A stretch of DNA of 7,656 bases, from positions 1 to 7,656 of the forward strand of contig JAGWRY010000261.1 in the NCBI GenBank assembly GCA_028869495.1. The letters are read 5' to 3'. The notes beneath the pieces were generated by a model that made no database searches, was not told the DNA's origin, and saw only the letters and a program-made list of their open reading frames with translations. Shown here in pieces: positions 6,603 to 7,656 of the stretch (the first letter of the stretch is position 1; each line of letters opens with the position of its first letter). The translations under genes and the position numbers were made by a program. Origin of the DNA: Elusimicrobiota bacterium. GTDB lineage: Bacteria; Elusimicrobiota; Elusimicrobia; UBA1565; UBA9628.

Positions 6603-6878
6603 TTACTCGCCCTTCTTGGCCGCGGCCTCGATCTCCGCCGGGACCCCGGCCTTCTTGAGGTCCTTCCAGCCGACCTTGCCGGACAGGACCTCGCGCAGGG
6701 CCAGGTCGAGCAGCTCGGCCGGCGTCAGGTGGCGGTTCTCCTCGCGCTTCTTCAGCTCCTTGGCCCAGATCGCGGCCATCGGGATCGCGGAGTACTTGCC
6801 CTTGCCGAAGTCGAGGATCATCTCCTCGGTGGTCTTGTCGGTCTTCGCGGCGTCCGGCGCGGCTTCCTTCTTCGACAT
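6603..6878 (-). CDS. rpoZ: DNA-directed RNA polymerase subunit omega
   Basis: Omega is a small core-polymerase subunit that helps fold and hold beta prime. This 91-residue protein is divergent, but the pattern fits: KYSAIPMAAIWAKELKKRE (28-46) matches the helix that usually reads YxLVxxAAKRARQL, and ALREVLSGKV (60-69) matches the ALREIxxGKI motif. A lysine- and acid-rich N-terminal tail of about 20 residues precedes the core. The position directly after gmk and before coaC/coaB is the classical rpoZ location and is the stronger argument. ATG 6878 has the best ribosome binding site in the window, and the stop is TAA. Confidence 0.85.
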   Translation of the reverse strand: MSKKEAAPDAAKTDKTTEEMILDFGKGKYSAIPMAAIWAKELKKREENRHLTPAELLDLALREVLSGKVGWKDLKKAGVPAEIEAAAKKGE

Positions 6879-6886
6879 GGGTGAAA

Positions 6887-6895
6887 CTCCTCCTT
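6887..6895 (-). promoter_or_regulatory. Strong Shine-Dalgarno site of rpoZ, merged with the gmk stop codon
   Basis: AAGGAGGAG lies 8 nt before the rpoZ ATG, and its first two bases are the last two of the gmk TAA stop. It is the only near-consensus ribosome binding site in the window, so omega may be translated at a higher rate than its neighbours. Confidence 0.8.
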
Positions 6896-7496
6896 ACGCG
6901 AGAGCGGCGACGGGATGCGACGGGTCGAGGCGCGACGCGCGCAGCGACTCCGCCGTCAGGATGCACGAAATCTGGGAGACGGCCCGCTCGAGGTCGTCGT
7001 TGACGACGACGTAGTCGTAGTCCTTGGCCGCGGCGAGCTCGCCGCGCGAGTTGGCCAGGCGCTTGGCGACCGATTCCTGCGGGTCGCGGCGCCGCGCGAG
7101 GCGCGAGCGCAGGGCCTCCAGCGACGGCGGCAGGACGAAGACGAGGATCGCCGCCGGGTGCTTGCGGCGGATCGCGCGGGCGCCCTGGACGTCGATCGCC
7201 ATGATCACGTTCAGGCCGCGCTTGAGCTGGTCGTCGACGTAGCGGCGCGGCGTGCCGTAGAACTCGTCGTGGACCAGCGCCCACTCCAGGAACTCGCCGC
7301 GGCGGATCCGGCGCTGGAACTCGGCGCGGTCGAGGAAGAAGTAGTGCTTGCCGTCCTTCTCGCCGGGGCGCGGCGCGCGCGTCGTGCACGACGTCGAGTA
7401 GCGCAGGTCCCGGCGGCGCGCGAGGAGCTTTCGGCAGATCGTGGTCTTGCCCGCTCCGGAAGGTGCCGAGATGATCAGCAGCGCGCCTTTCCTCAT
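6894..7496 (-). CDS. gmk: Guanylate kinase
   Basis: The enzyme phosphorylates GMP to GDP with ATP in the cytoplasm. The 200-residue length is normal. The P-loop is APSGAGKT (11-18), the GMP-binding STSCTTRAPRPGE follows at 34-46, then GKHYFF, GEFLEWA, IDVQGA (101-106), the RLA lid region and DYVVVNDDLE (149-160). The start is ATG 7496. The frame continues upstream to another ATG at 7589, but that would add 31 unrelated residues across the AT-rich promoter region and overlap the divergent gene, so I reject it. No Shine-Dalgarno sequence precedes 7496; a promoter-like pair ends 10 nt upstream. gmk leads the operon. The last 20 or so residues (from about 180) are a variable tail. Confidence 0.96.
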   Translation of the reverse strand: MRKGALLIISAPSGAGKTTICRKLLARRRDLRYSTSCTTRAPRPGEKDGKHYFFLDRAEFQRRIRRGEFLEWALVHDEFYGTPRRYVDDQLKRGLNVIMAIDVQGARAIRRKHPAAILVFVLPPSLEALRSRLARRRDPQESVAKRLANSRGELAAAKDYDYVVVNDDLERAVSQISCILTAESLRASRLDPSHPVAALA

Positions 7497-7506
7497 TAGA
7501 CCGGTG

Positions 7507-7536
7507 ATTTTATCGAAAATATTAAAGGAACCGCAA
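7507..7536 (-). promoter_or_regulatory. Promoter of the gmk operon
   Basis: On the minus strand TTGCGG (7536-7531) and TAAAAT (7512-7507) are separated by 18 bp of AT-rich DNA. TAAAAT differs from the -10 consensus at one base; the -35 matches only TTG. The predicted start lies about 3-4 nt before the gmk ATG. Confidence 0.5.
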
Positions 7537-7549
7537 GCGGAAATATTCC
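7531..7549. repeat. Two adjacent inverted repeats between the divergent promoters
   Basis: CCGCAAGCGG (7531-7540; 4-bp arms, AA centre) is followed by GGAAATATTCC (7539-7549; 4-bp arms, ATA centre), sharing two bases. The first covers the proposed gmk -35 box. They could be operator half-sites, but the arms are short and no regulator is identified. Confidence 0.3.
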
Positions 7550-7575
7550 CGCGCTCCCGCGCGCGCCGATTGTTG

Positions 7576-7581
7576 TACACT
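7576..7581 (+). promoter_or_regulatory. -10 element of the divergent gene
   Basis: TACACT matches TATAAT at four bases and ends 6 nt before the ATG at 7588, within TTGTTGTACACTAAAAAC. No -35 box is seen. The predicted start point is at or next to the ATG, giving a leaderless message. Confidence 0.4.
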
Positions 7582-7587
7582 AAAAAC

Positions 7588-7656
7588 ATGGACTGGCTCC
7601 GCGCGTCGGCCCGGCTCGCGCTCGCGGCGGCCCTGACGGGGACCGCCGTCCCGCCG
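7588..7656 (+). CDS. N-terminus of a probable exported protein (partial)
   Basis: Twenty-three codons from ATG 7588 remain open to the window edge. They read MDWLRASARLALAAALTG then TAVPP: a positively charged start and a short Ala/Leu hydrophobic core, as in a signal peptide. No mature domain is inside the window, so no function can be given. The gene is divergent from gmk, and its ATG sits inside CATG, which also offers an in-frame but rejected ATG to gmk. No Shine-Dalgarno sequence is visible. Confidence 0.5.
   Translation, partial: MDWLRASARLALAAALTGTAVPP

Noticed and set aside
6993..7010. Inverted repeat GTCGTCGT / ACGACGAC in gmk
   Set aside because: It follows from the conserved DYVVVNDD motif, where Val GTC and Asp GAC codons are reverse complements.
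7497..7589. Longer gmk starting at ATG 7589
   Set aside because: The 31 extra residues do not fit guanylate kinases and would be encoded by the AT-rich promoter region.

Overview
This is a GC-rich, gene-dense bacterial chromosome segment. It holds nine genes packed head to tail on the minus strand and the first codons of one divergent plus-strand gene at the right edge. Read in transcription order (right to left) the genes are: gmk (guanylate kinase), rpoZ (RNA polymerase omega), coaC and coaB (coenzyme A synthesis, as two separate genes), a family-4 uracil-DNA glycosylase, a PmtA-like SAM methyltransferase, priA (primosomal helicase), tyrS (tyrosyl-tRNA synthetase), and an exported FecR-domain protein cut by the left edge. 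I see no mobile element, CRISPR array, tRNA or rRNA.

The gmk-rpoZ-coaBC-priA order is a widely conserved bacterial housekeeping cluster. Here the glycosylase and the methyltransferase sit between coaB and priA. Junctions are very tight. Four are 4-bp stop/start overlaps (coaC/coaB, udg/methyltransferase, methyltransferase/priA, tyrS/fecR), coaB and udg overlap by 17 bp, rpoZ and coaC are 4 bp apart, and the gmk stop codon runs into the rpoZ ribosome binding site. Five of the nine minus-strand genes start with GTG or TTG. The only non-coding stretches are 47 bp (1907-1953) and 91 bp (7497-7587). Both are AT-rich and both carry promoter-like sequences whose predicted start points lie only 0-4 nt from the start codon, so leaderless or nearly leaderless mRNAs are likely.

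Functionally the block joins nucleotide metabolism (GMP to GDP), transcription (omega), CoA synthesis, DNA repair and replication restart, and, from its own promoter, tyrosine charging together with an envelope protein. The organism cannot be named from this sequence. High GC, ordinary housekeeping content and FecR-type exported proteins would suit a high-GC uncultivated lineage such as an Elusimicrobiota-like bacterium, but that is a weak guess.

I do not see a new defence system or other novel machinery. The most unusual points are the arginine-saturated tail of the FecR protein, the split coaC/coaB with two substituted catalytic-motif residues in CoaC, a perfect 22-bp palindrome inside udg, a cluster of motif changes in PriA, and the apparent leaderless promoters.
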